The notes beneath the pieces are model-generated. The model saw nothing but the letters and a program-made list of their open reading frames with translations, did not search any database and was not told where the DNA came from. A stretch of DNA of 64,000 nucleotides from Argopecten irradians. Its lineage: Eukaryota; Mollusca; Bivalvia; Pectinida; Pectinidae. This document shows, one piece after another, positions 34,528 through 47,813 of this stretch (positions are counted from its first letter, which is position 1; every line of letters starts with the position of its first letter). The position numbers were made by a program, and so were the translations under genes. The stretch covers positions 19,043,544-19,107,543 of the forward strand of contig NC_091144.1 in the NCBI RefSeq assembly GCF_041381155.1, given 5' to 3'.

Positions 34528-37500
34528 TAGGCCATGGGCTAGGAGGGTCCCACATGCACCCCCCCCAAACCTCCGAACCAATATTTTTCTGAACCCTTAT
34601 GACCCACTGATCACAAATCCAAATGTTAACATTGCATAAGTTGGGATGAACTTCCGGTTATGACGTCATCAAGATGGCCGCCATCTAGAATTTCACTAAA
34701 AATTGAAAAATAGTCATAACATTAACATTTTTCAACCGAAGTAGACAAATGAGGTACCAAAATGACCACAATAGAACAACAAATACATATCAGGACCAAA
34801 AAATCCAATATATGTAGTGATTTCTACGCAAGAAATGAAAAAATCGGATTTAAAGCTCAAAAATGGTGATTTTTCAGCAAATTTTTCATATTTTGTTTGA
34901 CGCAGCAAAAATGTTTCCCAACAGCAATCTATTATTTCTAATAAGTTTTTTGACCACTTGTCAATCAGTTTAAGCAACAAAAACAACCAAAACCGATGTT
35001 AACATCGTATAAGTTCCGGTTATGACGCCATCAAGATGGCCACCATCTCGAATTTCACTGAAAAATGAAAAATAGTCATAACATTGGCATTTTTCAACTG
35101 AAGTAGACAAATGAGGTATCAAAATGACCACAATAGAACAAAAAATACATGTCGTGACCAAATAAGCCAATATATGTAGTGATTTGAACGCAGGAAATGA
35201 AAAAATAATATTTTAAGCTCAAAAATGGTAATTTTTCAGCATTTTTTTCATATTTGGCTTGACGCAGCAAAATTGTTTCCCAACAACAAATTGTTATTCA
35301 CAATCAGTTATTTGACCTCTTATCAATCTGTTAAAACAACAACAACAACAAAAATATATAGAAATGCAACAGAGATTTGTTATACCATCATTTGGTTTAC
35401 AAAACATCACCGGATGCGGCATATGATTGTTATTTTTTTCCAAACCGCTAACACTATAGTTTCCTGGTGTATTGGAATTTCCTGAATATAACATTGGCTA
35501 TTGACGATTTATATCTTAACAAATTTGAATTTAAAGTTGGCTGAATATCTAAGTGGGACTTCAAAATAATCCATTTTCATGCTCGAAATTTTGTAGACTA
35601 GTAGCCTCTCAAACTGAATTATTACAGCAAAACGCTAACTAATAGCTATAGGGTATCAAATTAAAGTTCCGTAAAAATACCATGACACTTTTCGAAACAT
35701 ATTGTGTCTTTTAGAATGAGCACATCCATTGTTTATTTCCTGTGTATAACGCAAGATATAAGATGGTTACTACAGTGTCACATATTTCTTTCACTAGTTC
35801 TTAATGCTCATCATTTTCGTTGTGCGTGCTTTCTTGCCAGAGTGTCGTCTTCGACCTCGGTGACCTGATGTGACATTACATTACCGGGTTACCATCGTGG
35901 TTCTAACTTGTCAACTGTCCATGGTCAGAGTTAAGATCAGAAACATCGGCTTCAGGAATGTGGGAGCTCTTCCTGTTTCCAACCTAGTTTCACCTAGATT
36001 CACATATCGTATATGATGTTCCAGACTTCCCCGGCATGATGGAAAAGACACCAGATCAACATTCTGTGGAGGGTTGAGTTGGTTCTCCTTAATTCGTATG
36101 AAGCCAATTCCTAATTCTTGTGAACCTCAGTGACCATAGGTGGCACAGGTGGATTCTTTGAGGTCATAAATGAGGTCTGCAGTGAAGTTTCACTCTTTGC
36201 CAAGTCTGGAAAGCACTTTAGAGAACTTTTAACTGGAGAGTCTTCAATGGTCTCTTTGCGCATACACCAGATGTGACACAACCAGCACCTTCAAGGGAGT
36301 GGGAAAAGTCAGACCAATGAAAAACATTTAACATTTATGCCCTCATTAATGACCTCGATGATATCACCAGTGCCATTTATGGTTGCACGAGGGTCCACAA
36401 GATTGATGAATAGTACTTCATACGAATTATGGAGTTATGTGCTTAAGAGAACCAATTCCACCATTGGAAGAATGTGCATCTGGTGTAATTTCCATTATGC
36501 CGGAGAAGTCTGAAACAGCATATACGTACGATATGTTAGAATCTGAAAGAGATCCCACATCCCTGAACCTGTTGTTCCTGATATGAACTCTGGTCATGGA
36601 TGGGTCATAAAAGGCTAGAACAACACTGGTTATGCAGTGTCACAATTCGACGAATTGAATACTGATATCTCGAGTACTCTGATTCGGACTGCATGTACCA
36701 GCCTACCAGATATGCCGAGTCTCTTCAGTAGATAGGTCAGTGAGGCGAGAAAGCACGCACAATGATAATGGTTATCATTGAGAACCAGTGAAAGACATAT
36801 TAGTGATATTGTAGTAACCACATGGCATTTTGCTTATGCTATGCATAGGAAATAAACAATGAATGTGCTCATTTTCAAAGACACAAACGCTTTGGGAACT
36901 GTTAATGATATTAACGGAAACACAGGCTTAGCTAAGGTTACATTTGTTACGCTATCAGTAGGTGTTGTGTTATTTTTGAGACGCTGCTAATCTATCAAAT
37001 TGAGGGTATAACAATAATTCTTTTTTTGCATTTCTATATATATTTTTGTTGTTGTTGTTTTAACAGATTGATAAGAGGTCAAATAACTGATTGTGAATAA
37101 CAATTTGTTGTTGGGAAACAATTTTGCTGCGTCAAGGCAAATATGACAAAATGCTGAAAAATTACCCTTTTTGAGCTTAAAATATTATTTTTTTTCATTT
37201 CCTGCGTTCAAATCACTACATATATTGGCTTATTTGGTCACGACATGTATTTGTTGTTCTATTGTGGTCATTTTGATACCTCATTTGTCTACTTCAGTTG
37301 AAAAATGCCAATGTTATGGCTATTTTTCATTTTTCAGTGAAATTCGAGATGGTGGCCATCTTGATGACGTCATTACTGGAACTTATACGATGTTAACATT
37401 GGTTTTGGTTGTTTTTGTTGCTTAAACTGATTGACAAGTGGTCAAAAAACTTATTAGAAATAATAGATTGCTGTTAGGAAACATTTTTGCTGCGTCAAAC

Positions 37501-37869
37501 AAAATATGAAAAATTTGCTGAAAAACCACCATTTTTGAGCTTTAAATCCGATTTTGTCATTTCCTGCGTAGAAACCACTACGTTTATTGGATTTTTTGGT
37601 CCTGATATGTATTTGTTGTTCTATTGTGGTCATTTTGGTACCTCATTTGTCTACTTCGGTTGAAAAATGTTAATGTTATGACTATTTTTCAATTTTTAGT
37701 GAAATTCTAGATGGCGGCCATCTTGATGACGTCATAACCGGAAGTTCATCCCAACTTATGCAATGTTAACATTTGGATTTGTGATCAGTGGGTCATAAGG
37801 GTTCAGAAAAATATTGGTTCGGAGGTTTGGGGGGGGGGTGCATGTGGGACCCTCCTAGCCCATGGCCTA
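34528..37869. mobile_element. Foldback transposon A, 3.3 kb
   Basis: It starts TAGGCCATGGGCTAGG and ends in the exact complement, with ATG on both outer sides (34525-34527 and 37870-37872). The whole element is one imperfect palindrome centred near 36240: the left arm at 34528-36200 pairs step by step with the right arm, including the inner parts around 35770/36790, 36080/36430 and 36150/36360. Each arm holds two tandem units of about 360 bp that share TTATGACGTCATCAAGATGG. There is no coding frame of substance; open frames in the arms are by-products of the repeat. With no transposase it must be moved in trans. The superfamily is not assigned. Confidence 0.8.
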
Positions 37870-38998
37870 ATGTATATTATAATGTTTTTAAGTATGTAAC
37901 ATATACATGTATTTATTTGCTGTTGAATGAAGAGTGTATGATGACATACTACTATATTATTCAACATCTTAAAACATAAACTATAAATATTTGATATATG
38001 CTTCTGCTTATAAATCTTCCATTCACAAATTAAGACAATGTTGTGTCTTTAAGAAAGAAATATTATTACTCTGCCTTTCTCAGCAGATTGGATAGATAGC
38101 ATGAATTTATTTAATTGATGGATAATACACAAGCATCTAAAGAATAAGTTTCATTTATTTTACTAATTATTCTTGAAAAAGTACACTGAAAGCTGTAATG
38201 GTACATGTTGTGTGTATATATATTCTGTTATGTTGTTCCTCAAGTTGTATTACATAGATAAATGCATAACTACATTACAAGGTTTAATTGGAAAATTAAA
38301 AGTCAGTCAGTAGCTCTATTACAGCAGAACTAAATGTGTATTCCAGAGAAAATATGCATGTACATGTTTCATATATATGTGTGTTTTCATATATTAAAAA
38401 TAGATCAAGAAATAGGAAATTCAAATCAAAATCATGTGCTTTGTTGTGTAAACAGTTGATTCTTGACCACAATGAATTTCCATTCTTCTTTACTGATAAG
38501 TCTACATATATGTACATATAAAGCTACATACATGTAAACTATCAAGGTATCACTAAGATTTGTCTAATGTATATATACTGCACTCATCTATGCTAAAAAC
38601 ATATAAAAAAATCAATGAGAAAACAAAATGAAGCCTGGACATATAAAATTAATTAAAATAAAGTAATGAGTATCCAAAAAATTGTGTACATTGAAACCAT
38701 AGTATGTATGTTTATGATCTAGGAGAACTATAGATACAGCTATTAAAGTTTATTTTAATGTACATATCAATTTCCAACACAACACTAATCATCTCATCAT
38801 TCTTCAATAACTGTTTCTTATTTTTATCCATTTTGAGTCTCTATATTTTGACCCATTTAATTAATGTTATTCACATACTGTGGTTAAATATGTACCCCAG
38901 TACTTGTACTGACATTTTAAATTTTATGCAGTTCTTTAATATACATTATTTACTTCTACATGCATTATATAAGATATTATATAATAATATATATTAGC

Positions 38999-39032
38999 AG
39001 AAACATATATACATATGTATATATGTTTCTGA
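38999..39032. repeat. Perfect 34-bp palindrome
   Basis: CAGAAACATATATACAT is followed directly by its exact complement, giving a hairpin with no loop. The inner part is alternating purine-pyrimidine. It may be only low-complexity chance in TA-rich DNA. Confidence 0.6.
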
Positions 39033-40762
39033 TATTAGACAAATAATTTAATGATTTTAGAAAGGCTGTTAAATTATATAGAATATATAAAATATAAGAT
39101 ATTTGGTAAATTTTGGGTCAATTATTTACACTCGTAGGCTTATCAAATACTGACCTTATAATTGTAGTAACAGTCAGTGTTTTTTTTTTTCTTTCTTTTT
39201 CTTTTTATCATGTGACGATAATTACAAATCAAGATTAGTTGAGACCGAGTCAGCCACGCAGCATTTGGCAATCGGTCTATAGTAGGTCCCATGACAGATT
39301 TGCATTGCTTTATAATTATGAAATAATTAAAAAAAAATATTAAATATGAATTTATCATGAATTGTAGGCCTAGTGTCAAATCGTGTTGCATATTTTATCA
39401 CGCTGTCAAAGATCTAGAAATGTGCAACATGTGCGAAATTTCCCGGTAAATTGTGCTTTCGTTTTGCTAAAATAAACATGTACTTAGCGTTATATCGTGT
39501 ATTATTCATTTTCCTGTTTGAAATAATGCTCCTGAATTAAAGTATGATAAGCAATACTAAACTTTGTTCACGGTGAAATAAGAAACGGGGCGCACAATTA
39601 CAAACAACAACGTGAGGGCACTGTTTATGTTTTGACAGTGCGAGATTTTCTTCCCGTATGACCTTTGACCTAAGCCGCCGTCTTGGATAGGTTGATTCGT
39701 CTATTGTATTTAGCGGATGATCTGGCCGTTATATATCCTGATCGAGACTTTGAAACCGAGTTGAGAACTTGAGACACAGCCAATTTTTGTGTAATTTTTC
39801 TTGATCTGATATAAGTAATCGGTAAATATTAAAATAAATTGAAAGTAAGTGCTATATTGGGGATACAGGTTTATGTAGAAAACAAGTATCAACATTTGTT
39901 TGTTAAATGCAGGTAAATTAAAAAGTACATGTATATATATATTCAGAGATTTTTCATTCATCTGTATTTTATAGTACATCGCTGTCCTAAGTCGGGATAG
40001 AGTTGAATTTGTATTGCTATGTTTATATTAATTTTGTACTTTATAGTCGACGCTTTTGTATATAGCGTATCTTGTCGGAATAATTTCACGATTGTGCGGG
40101 ACATTGTTATGATCGCGAAAATTTGATAGGCGAAACATTGAGAAATTGTTGAATTACATAAATCCTTATTGCAAGAATCCAAAAATTATTAATCGCTAAT
40201 AGTTGACATTTCCTTTTTTTAAATCAAATTGCGAAAATACCGACTATGGCGGCTATGTATTTGAGGAGAATAACAAGTTGAATTTGCGGGAAAACTGCAT
40301 AAGTGTGTCATACGGTACAACATAATAAAAGACATATTTGACAAAACCTTAGAGGTAACAGGACGTGTTTCTGCAAAGTCCCGACTCAAACACTATTATT
40401 GTAACTCATTGGTCATAAGGCTGAATACTATTAGGTGTATAATTCATGTGTGGATTAACCAGACAAGACACTACTCGCCCGAGAGAGGTTGGTATGTACT
40501 TTCGTCAGCTTAATTAAGCGTAGATAAAAATTATGTGTGATGATTAGAGCGCCGCTCATGAACTAGACCCACAAAACCTGACCTATATATTACATTTTTT
40601 TTTTCATTTTGCCTAATATCTATAACGGATTATTCTTAAAAAGTAAGCACGTTGCACGAAATACAAGTCCTCTTTAAATATTTTCTAGGAAAAAAGTAGC
40701 CATTTATTTTTACAGATTAAACTTTGTATTGAGCAAGCTGTTTGATGTATTGATGATTTCAG

Positions 40763-40792
40763 ATACCGGAATGGTACGAAAAAGTTTCAATG
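40763..40792 (+). CDS. Candidate small coding exon
   Basis: An acceptor-like ATGATTTCAG is followed by ATACCGGA, then ATGGTACGAAAAAGTTTCAATG, then the consensus donor GTAAGTATG. The frame reads MVRKSFN. The splice signals on both sides are good, but no next exon was found within several kilobases. Confidence 0.25.
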
Positions 40793-41597
40793 GTAAGTAT
40801 GCCTTAACAAATAGAAATAAGGTAGGGTAATAAACTGATTTAATTGTTTCATGTCTCTGTTCAATGACGGTCACTTACGCATATTTAACGTAAGCTGGTG
40901 AGGATGTCTGATAGAACATTGCTAATAGTATTAGACGCGGCGCAAGATACTGGTGATTACTTTGCGCAAAACGTAACTAACGTTTCAGAATGTAATCGTG
41001 TGTGTGTAAGCCGTACGATGACATATGAAGTATTATATACCAAAAATAAGTACAGGATGCATATATTGCATATATATAAGGTCATATGACACATATTACT
41101 ATTATTGAATGCTACTATTAGTGAATAAATGGCAGATGTTTGTCGTCATTTTCGTCTTGTCCAACGTTACATCGCATTTGCAATCAAACAAAGGAAAAGC
41201 GTGGTTCTCCCCTTATTTTGGCGCCAATATCTCGGTAATATTGCAACCAACCAGAAGTACGTTACGTCCAGCATTACGACATAAAAAACCGTTTATGATT
41301 CTTGAGTTATTTTGCAGGCGAAACAGAAAAGAAATCACAAAGAGAAAGCGTGTCCCTTGGTACAACTAAGAATACCCATCTTGTTTATCAACGCTGTATG
41401 TATTCAAATGATGGCGTAAGTATAAAATAATCATTCAGGAGATGTTAAGTACATGTTAAAGAGAATTGTATGAGATAAAAACCATACAATAATATATAGC
41501 GGCATATATATACCATTGAATTTGCCGAATCCAAAGCAAATGTCCCAAGCGCGAATTGGTCTTTACGTTATCAGCGCCGTAACGTGTAAGAACATTT

Positions 41598-42908
41598 TTA
41601 GGTCAGGATGACCTATTGTCATCGTGTTTCGTCCGTCGTCGTGCGCCGTCCGCCGTGCGTAAGACTATTTATACAAAAGCCTACTCCTCCTTAACCCTTT
41701 AGCGGATTACATCCATATTTGGTGTGAAACATCATTGGGGAAGGAAAATCATATTTTATATAAATGAGATAGGTCCGACCCCTAGGGGCTGAGGGGCGGG
41801 GCCCGAAAAGGGCAATTTTTCTTAATTTCAGCTTTAAAATCCTACTCCTCCTTCATCCATATTTGGTGTGAAACATCATAAGGGGTGGACAATCATATTT
41901 ATATAAATGAGCCTGGTCCGACCCCTAGGGGCTTAGGGGTGGGGCCCCAAAAGAGCAAATTTTCTTAATTTTAGCTTTAAAATCCTACTCCTCCTTCATC
42001 CTTAAATGGATTTCATCCATATTTGGTGTGAAACATCATTGGGGAAGGACAATCATATGTTATATAAATGAGCCTTGTTCAACCCCTAGGGACAGAGGGG
42101 CGGGGCTCCAAAAGGGCAAATATTCTTAATTTAAGCTTAAAATCCAACTCCTTCATCCTTGAATGGATTTCATCCATATTTAGTGTGAAACATCATTGTG
42201 GAAGGACAATCATATTTTATATTAATGAGATAGGTCCGACCTCTAGGAGCAGAGGGGCGGGGCCAAAAAAGGGGAAATTTTCTTAATATAAGCTAGATCC
42301 TACTCCTCCTTCATCCTTAGATGGGTTTCATCCATATTTGGTGTAAAACATCATTAGGGATGGACAATCATATTTTATATAAATTGTCCGACCCCTAGGG
42401 GCTGACGAGTGGGGCCCCGAAAGGGCAAATTTTCTTAAAAATTTAGCTTTTAAATCCTACTCCTCCTTCATCCTTGGATGGATTTCATCCATATTTGGTG
42501 TGAAACATCATTAGGTTTCAGTCTCTGATCTCAAGGAAAATTAGTCTATAGGGGTTTTAATTGATTCAGAAGGGGGAACTTTAGATGAGGACAATCATAT
42601 TTTATGAGGGCCGAGCTAAAACCCATGGGGATAGTATGGCGGATGTCCAAAATGGAAGCTTTGCTGAAATTTGGCTTTAAAATCTGACTCCTCCTTATAT
42701 TAATCCGTGGATGGGTTACAACGTACCATATATGGATGAAGGGCTACCAAGTTTGTTCAACAAATGACATTTACCTATTTCAGGAACTGACATATACAAC
42801 TAAGGAGTTCCTTGTATTGTTTATATTAATCGTTAACCTATATTTATACTGTGACTTTGTTGTTTTGTGTAATGAGTCGGATGACCGTTAAGGCCCATGG
42901 GCCTCTTG
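41598..42908 (+). repeat. Tandem array, about 157-bp unit, 6 copies
   Basis: CATCCATATTTGGTGTGAAA recurs at about 41710, 41854, 42014, 42171, 42329 and 42486, so most spacings are 157-160 bases. Each unit also has ACCCCTAGGGGC and GGGGCGGGGCC-type blocks. The array opens with GGTCAGGATGACC and a CGTCCGTCGTCGTGCGCC stretch and closes with the palindrome AGGCCCATGGGCCT. Arrays with such ends occur in other molluscs and may travel as units. Confidence 0.75.
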
Positions 42909-43429
42909 TTATGATACAATACTTCGTTTTTGATGTATGCGCAATTCCAATATAAAAGTACAAGATGTGCTTTTCATTTTGATATATATTACCCATATCA
43001 ACTTTAAATTACTAAATATATGATTATCACCGCATGTTACATAGAAATGCCCCACGATCATTTTACGTCTTAATAGTGTATTTCCATGACGTCGTAAAAT
43101 ACAACGGAATCTGGCGTTGAAAAGTGCATGTATAGATAAGGCCCAAGTTTATATTGTGAAATTGTTTTCAATAGGCTACCCTATTATCCGTTGACCACTA
43201 CTCAAATCATCCCAACAGTAACAGTAGACCTACACGCCTCGTCCGCCAATCAATACATTTACAATCGTGTAAGCTTACATGTACAGCTGTCGGAAGAATC
43301 CCGGGGCCCCTCCTACCGGTACCCGTTAGCTGACTTTGCCCCCTCCCTCTACCATATCGGTATTACTATTATACTTATATATCCTTTGGTTTTACAGTAA
43401 AGAAATTGTCGTCTCTAATTTAAAGTCAA

Positions 43430-45300
43430 AGGACAAGTTTGAATGGTACCGACAGAAAAAAAATAGATAAAAGACGAAAACAACGCCAAAAATCTTATTA
43501 TAAAAAACAAAGTACAAGTAGATGAAAAGCCAGTAAGGATATACAAAACAACAAATGACGCCGAACGAAAACGAAAGTACAGATATAGAAAGACAACTCA
43601 AGGAAATGATAAAAGAAAAAAAGAAAGGCAAAGAATACAGATTTATAGACAAAACCAGTGTTTCGAAATGGCAACCAATCAAAATGGTGTAAGCATTTCC
43701 ACTGAATTCAAAAACAGAACTTGTAAACACAGAGCTATACAGAAATTCCGTCAGGCATTACCATAAACTCCAAAACGTCGAATCGAAACTGTGAAAGCCT
43801 ATCTAAGTAAATCACCAACAATGCAACACATTATTCCACCGGAAACATCCGATGCAGACATGGAATTAGCATTAGTCGAAGATCTGAAATCAATGATAAG
43901 CACTACCAAAATAAAAAGATGAACATGTGTGCTTTCCTCTATGAATGCTATTGTTTCGTCCGGAAGCGGGGGAAATATTGCGAAAATGAAGTGTGGAGAG
44001 AAATTAGCCACAAAGTTAAACTTGCCAATTCGAAGGCTCAGCAAAGGAGCTAGGCTACGCACCAACATCCTTAAGAGCGAAAGTTGATGTTGGAACTTTA
44101 CATGTCGAAAGACCCAGAAAGACATTTTATCAGAAGAAGATAAACGTCTTATTTATGAGTTTTGGAAGTCACCAGGAATCTCAAGACCAACTGAGAATAA
44201 ATCAGATGTGAAAAGGGAAAGGATTGGACCAAAGACATACGTCAGCCACAATGTGCACATTTTGGAAAAGACACAGACCGAGGTATTTATTGATTTCAAA
44301 GGTCAGCATCCTCACATCAAAGTGTCACAGAGATTATTTGAAAGTTGCAAACAAACCTTTCTTCTTTGTGAGACAAGTAAGATCTAAAGATCGTCACACG
44401 TGCTGCTGCAGATACCACATGAAAAATAAAAATTGCGTTCAAATCTTGTTAGAAAGGTTATGCGCGAAACAGACACGGACAATCTGGAAAATATACCCAT
44501 ATACGTGCATATCAGTGACGCAGTGAAAGATTCACTTTGTGAAGAAGAAAAAGACCAAACCAATACGAATCTGATATGCTTAAAACGAAATTGTCAAAGC
44601 TGCGGTGTAGATAAGATAAAACTTCTTCCGGAAGAAACAGACCGATCTAAAAACGCACCAAACGTTATGTGGAGAAAATTTGAGAAGGTAGATGTAAAAA
44701 TCAAAGGTAATAAAACTGTCAAAAAACTCATGTTTGTCAAACAAAATACTAAACCGTGGATCATGTATACCCATTTTCTCAACCTTATGAAATCATTTTC
44801 TTTGTACCAACACAGAGCTTCCTGGCAACACGACCAATAGAAAAATTTAGTCACAAACTTGCCCGTTGGACTTGTGTATGCGTACAAGATTTTTCCGAAA
44901 ACTACTAATGTACAGAAAAACATGAACTTCAAAAGTAGCTATTTTCAAAGACAGGAAGTGTCAATTCATGTTTCAATTGTCTACCGCTATGCTGTCTTGG
45001 AGTACGATGGCGTATCAAGCACAGAGGAAAATCCCGAAATAATTACGGAACATTTCTTTGTTATCAGTCCACATCAACAACATGACCAGTATTTTGTACA
45101 CCATGTTCGGACAGAGATCGCCAACTATCTGAAAGAAATAGTTTGCCAAGTGAGCTCTATGCACGAATTTACGGACGGTTGTGCTTCTTAGTACAAAAGC
45201 CGACATTGCTTTGGGGACCTCAGCAACTCCTGTGCGGATTACGGGTACTCTCTCTTCACGAGGAATTTTTTTGAAACTTCACATGGAAAAGTTAAGTTCT
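43430..45300 (+). pseudogene. Decayed DDE-transposase-like gene (family copy 3)
   Basis: The plus strand shows the family parts in order but in different frames and with many stops. A Lys/Arg-rich N-terminus lies at about 43440-43640, a segment KTVKAYLSKSP-like near 43790, the Cys-containing part CLKRNCQSCGVDKIK in 44433-44840, the core at 44859-45191 with HEFTDGCAS, then a stop at 45189 where the family continues, followed in the same frame by YKSRHCFGDLSNSCADYG and NFFETSHGK up to about 45290. The C-terminal parts are absent. It is closer to a subtype with FETSHGK than to the two minus-strand copies (FYGSRHGK). It is inactive beyond doubt. Confidence 0.6.
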
Positions 45301-45482
45301 TATCATAAGAAAAATATCCTTTAGAGAGAGCTTTGAAAGTGTGCTTTTAATATTTTGTCAATACATGTATAAAATGTGTATATCTATCTATCTATATTTA
45401 TTGGTAAATGCACCATGATGAAACCAACAAGTTGATTTGAATCCTGTGCTAAAATAAGGATATTTGTTTCAGGTCCACAGCA

Positions 45483-45661
45483 TCTATAAAAGTGGTAGTT
45501 TCTGCTACTGCTTAGCGCTCAGCATACAGGGATTGGGACGACTGGTTCGCCCGTTGTCAGTATAATGTGACCGGGTGGAGTGTGTTGCTTGGTGTTTTTG
45601 GCGGCATACTTCAGTGATATAGTACTATAAAAAGGGCAATAGTTCTACTATGCAACAAGAC
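45483..45661 (+). repeat. Internal fragment of the 530-bp SINE
   Basis: Matches the middle of the SINE from TCTATAAAAGTGGTAGTTTC to AAAGGGCAATAGTTC, with neither head nor tail. Confidence 0.8.
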
Positions 45662-46340
45662 ATGAATGTTATCTAATGTATACATTTTTCTGATAAAGAC
45701 ATGTTATGCATGTGAAGTTAATAAAATATTTGTTTTTCAACGAAAAACTATATTTTGGTTAACTTTTATTAGTTACCAACCGTTGCATAGCAACCAAGCA
45801 GTATTCTATTGCAAAAGTCTTATCTGTATTCAATTTTGCATTCTATTCACAGTTATTTGATATATATATATATGTATATATAGCATTTTCACAAAAGTTT
45901 TTCTTTGATACATTCATAATTTTCATAACTAAAATAATTTTGTGATGAGAAAATACTCTATGCAAGGTTGTGTACCCTAGCAACCACTTTCAAATATTTC
46001 TCCTTCACATAATTGATTACTTCATAACAATAAAATTGCATTCTCATACATAGAAATGATAATTGTTCGTGGTTTCTAAGGTATTTTTTAATCAAAGACC
46101 TCAATTACTATAATAAATTATTAGCATAAAGGGGATATATGAATGTCATATGTAAACCAAACACTGATAACAGGGCTGAGGTTTTGGTGACAAGACTTCC
46201 AAGATACCTGTTTGAAGTTCAGTGATTTTTATCAGTGTACTAGGTCTTCCCTCCATTTCCTAAACCTAGTACCTACCTAAATGCCCCTGGCTGCTTAAAG
46301 AAAGTTAAACAAAGTCAAACTTGAAAACCATAAGAATTCC
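45662..46340. other. No gene recognised
   Basis: AT-rich sequence with a short TA run near 45858. No exon, repeat or RNA gene that I can support. Confidence 0.4.
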
Positions 46341-46358
46341 ACATAGAAATCTAATAGA

Positions 46359-46746
46359 CAATCTGATTAAAACACAGATCCGTATAACCACTCCGTTCAA
46401 TAGAGGATCTGACAATATCCCATAAGGGGTCACGTCCAGATGACCTTTATACCACGTGTACTTCAGAGCAAATGCTGTTTCTACACCTTAAACATCACTT
46501 GAAAACGTCTTTTTGCCCCAGTATACATATACAATTAGCTTTGTTGTGCACTTCGGGCGAGATGACTACATACACGAAAATAATTTGGACAGCTTTTTCA
46601 AACTATTTCGTCCCCAGTCAAGATTCTGGCAGTGCCAATTTGATTGGCCATTTCTAAAGGTCATCTTGACGTGACCCCTAATGGGATGTTCTCAGATCCT
46701 CTTATCTAACGTAGTGATAATAAGGATCTGTATTTTAATCCGATTG
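46359..46746. mobile_element. 388-bp MITE of the Academ-like family
   Basis: It starts CAATCTGATTAAAACACAG and ends CTGTATTTTAATCCGATTG, so the outer 16 bases are nearly those of the 10.4-kb element. The flanks are the perfect 9-bp duplication TCTAATAGA (46350-46358 and 46747-46755). The inverted pairing continues inwards (AGGATCTGACAATATCCCAT against ATGGGATGTTCTCAGATCCT, then GGTCACGTCCAGATGACC against GGTCATCTTGACGTGACC). No coding frame. Shared ends and duplication length suggest mobilisation by the same transposase. Confidence 0.85.
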
Positions 46747-46914
46747 TCTAATAGAAGAAAGTAAATAACAAATATTGTTTATGAAATATTTACCACACAT
46801 GTATGTAAGTTTGAATTGAATTCCATTCAAAGATCAGAAAAAATACGAGAAAACGTTATGTATGAACATGTAATAGCACTATATGATGACAATAGACAAA
46901 GCACAATAGCAAAT

Positions 46915-47166
46915 CTGCCCTGCAGGTAGGGCGTTAGAACTGTACCTGCTGCCCCTATTGCATGATCGTAAAAGGAGACTAAATTTAGGATCTTATCTTT
47001 TCTCTTCTATCTTTCCTAATGCCTCCCTTGGCACCGCCTCACTTTTGGCCTTGAGTTGAGCGTTCGCCCCTGTGAGGAAGGATCTGGGTTCTGTCCCCTG
47101 GCCGAGACAACAAAGTCTCTAAAGTGGTAGTTTCTGCTCCTGCTTGGCGCTCAGCATACAGGGAGT
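46915..47166 (+). repeat. 5' half of the 530-bp SINE
   Basis: Begins CTGCCCTGCAGGTAGGGCG and runs through the tRNA-like block to CAGCATACAGGGAGT, where an inverted SINE follows without spacer. Confidence 0.8.
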
Positions 47167-47635
47167 ATGTTTGTTTGTTTGATTTATTAACGTCCTATTA
47201 ACAGCTATAGTCATGTAAGGGCGGCCTCCCATGTATGCGGTGTGTTGCGTGTATGTTGTGCGAGGTGAGTGTACTGGGAGACTGCGGTATGTTCGTGTTG
47301 TGTCTTCTTGTATAGTGGAACTGTTGCCCTTTTTATACTGACAACGGGCGAACCAGTCGTCCCACTCCCTGTATGCTGAACGCTAAGCAGGAGCAGAAAC
47401 TACCACTTTTATAGACTTTGGTGTGTCTCGGCCAGGGGACAGAACCCAGAGCCTTCCTCACAGGGGCGAACGCTCAACTCAAGGCCAAAAGTGTGAGGCG
47501 GTGCCAAGGGAGGCATTAGGAAAGATAAAGTCAGTTAGTAAGAAGAGAAAAGATAAGATCCTAAATTTAGTCGCCTTTTACGATCATGCAATAGGGGCAG
47601 CAGGTACAATTCTAACGCCCTATACCTGCAGGGCC
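47167..47635 (-). repeat. 530-bp SINE, inverted, internally deleted
   Basis: A complete head and tail in reverse orientation, beginning ATGTTTGTTTGTTTGATTTA and ending ACCTGCAGGGCC. About 65 bases between CTTTTTATA and CTGACAACGGG are missing compared with other copies; the deletion joins two TATA-like steps. Confidence 0.8.
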
Positions 47636-47813
47636 ATGGATGGAACGGCACATAAAAAAGTATGCTTGGCATTGTTTATAAACCCGCGAAATATTTGCTA
47701 TAAAAATGTCACAGCTCGATTGGCTTGTTAACAATAATATGTGAACTTATTTATATGAGCGTCAAATATTCAAAACAAATTTCGTTGAAATTAAGTTTCA
47801 TTACGAAAGACAG

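Larger units (their letters stand above)
37873..41590. other. No gene established
   Basis: AT-rich DNA with scattered TA runs. Notable points are the perfect hairpin at 38999-39032 and the candidate exon at 40763-40792. The other open frames are short and compositionally biased. Confidence 0.4.

Noticed and set aside
34732..35494. Open frames in the foldback arms (also 37171-37425 and 53471-53764)
   Set aside because: They lie in palindromic non-coding repeats, recur with every arm, and show no protein motif or splice context.
43392..43730. 112-codon hydrophobic minus-strand frame
   Set aside because: It is the complement of the Lys/Arg-rich A-rich N-terminus of the decayed DDE-like copy, which gives Phe/Ser/Leu-rich antisense by composition.
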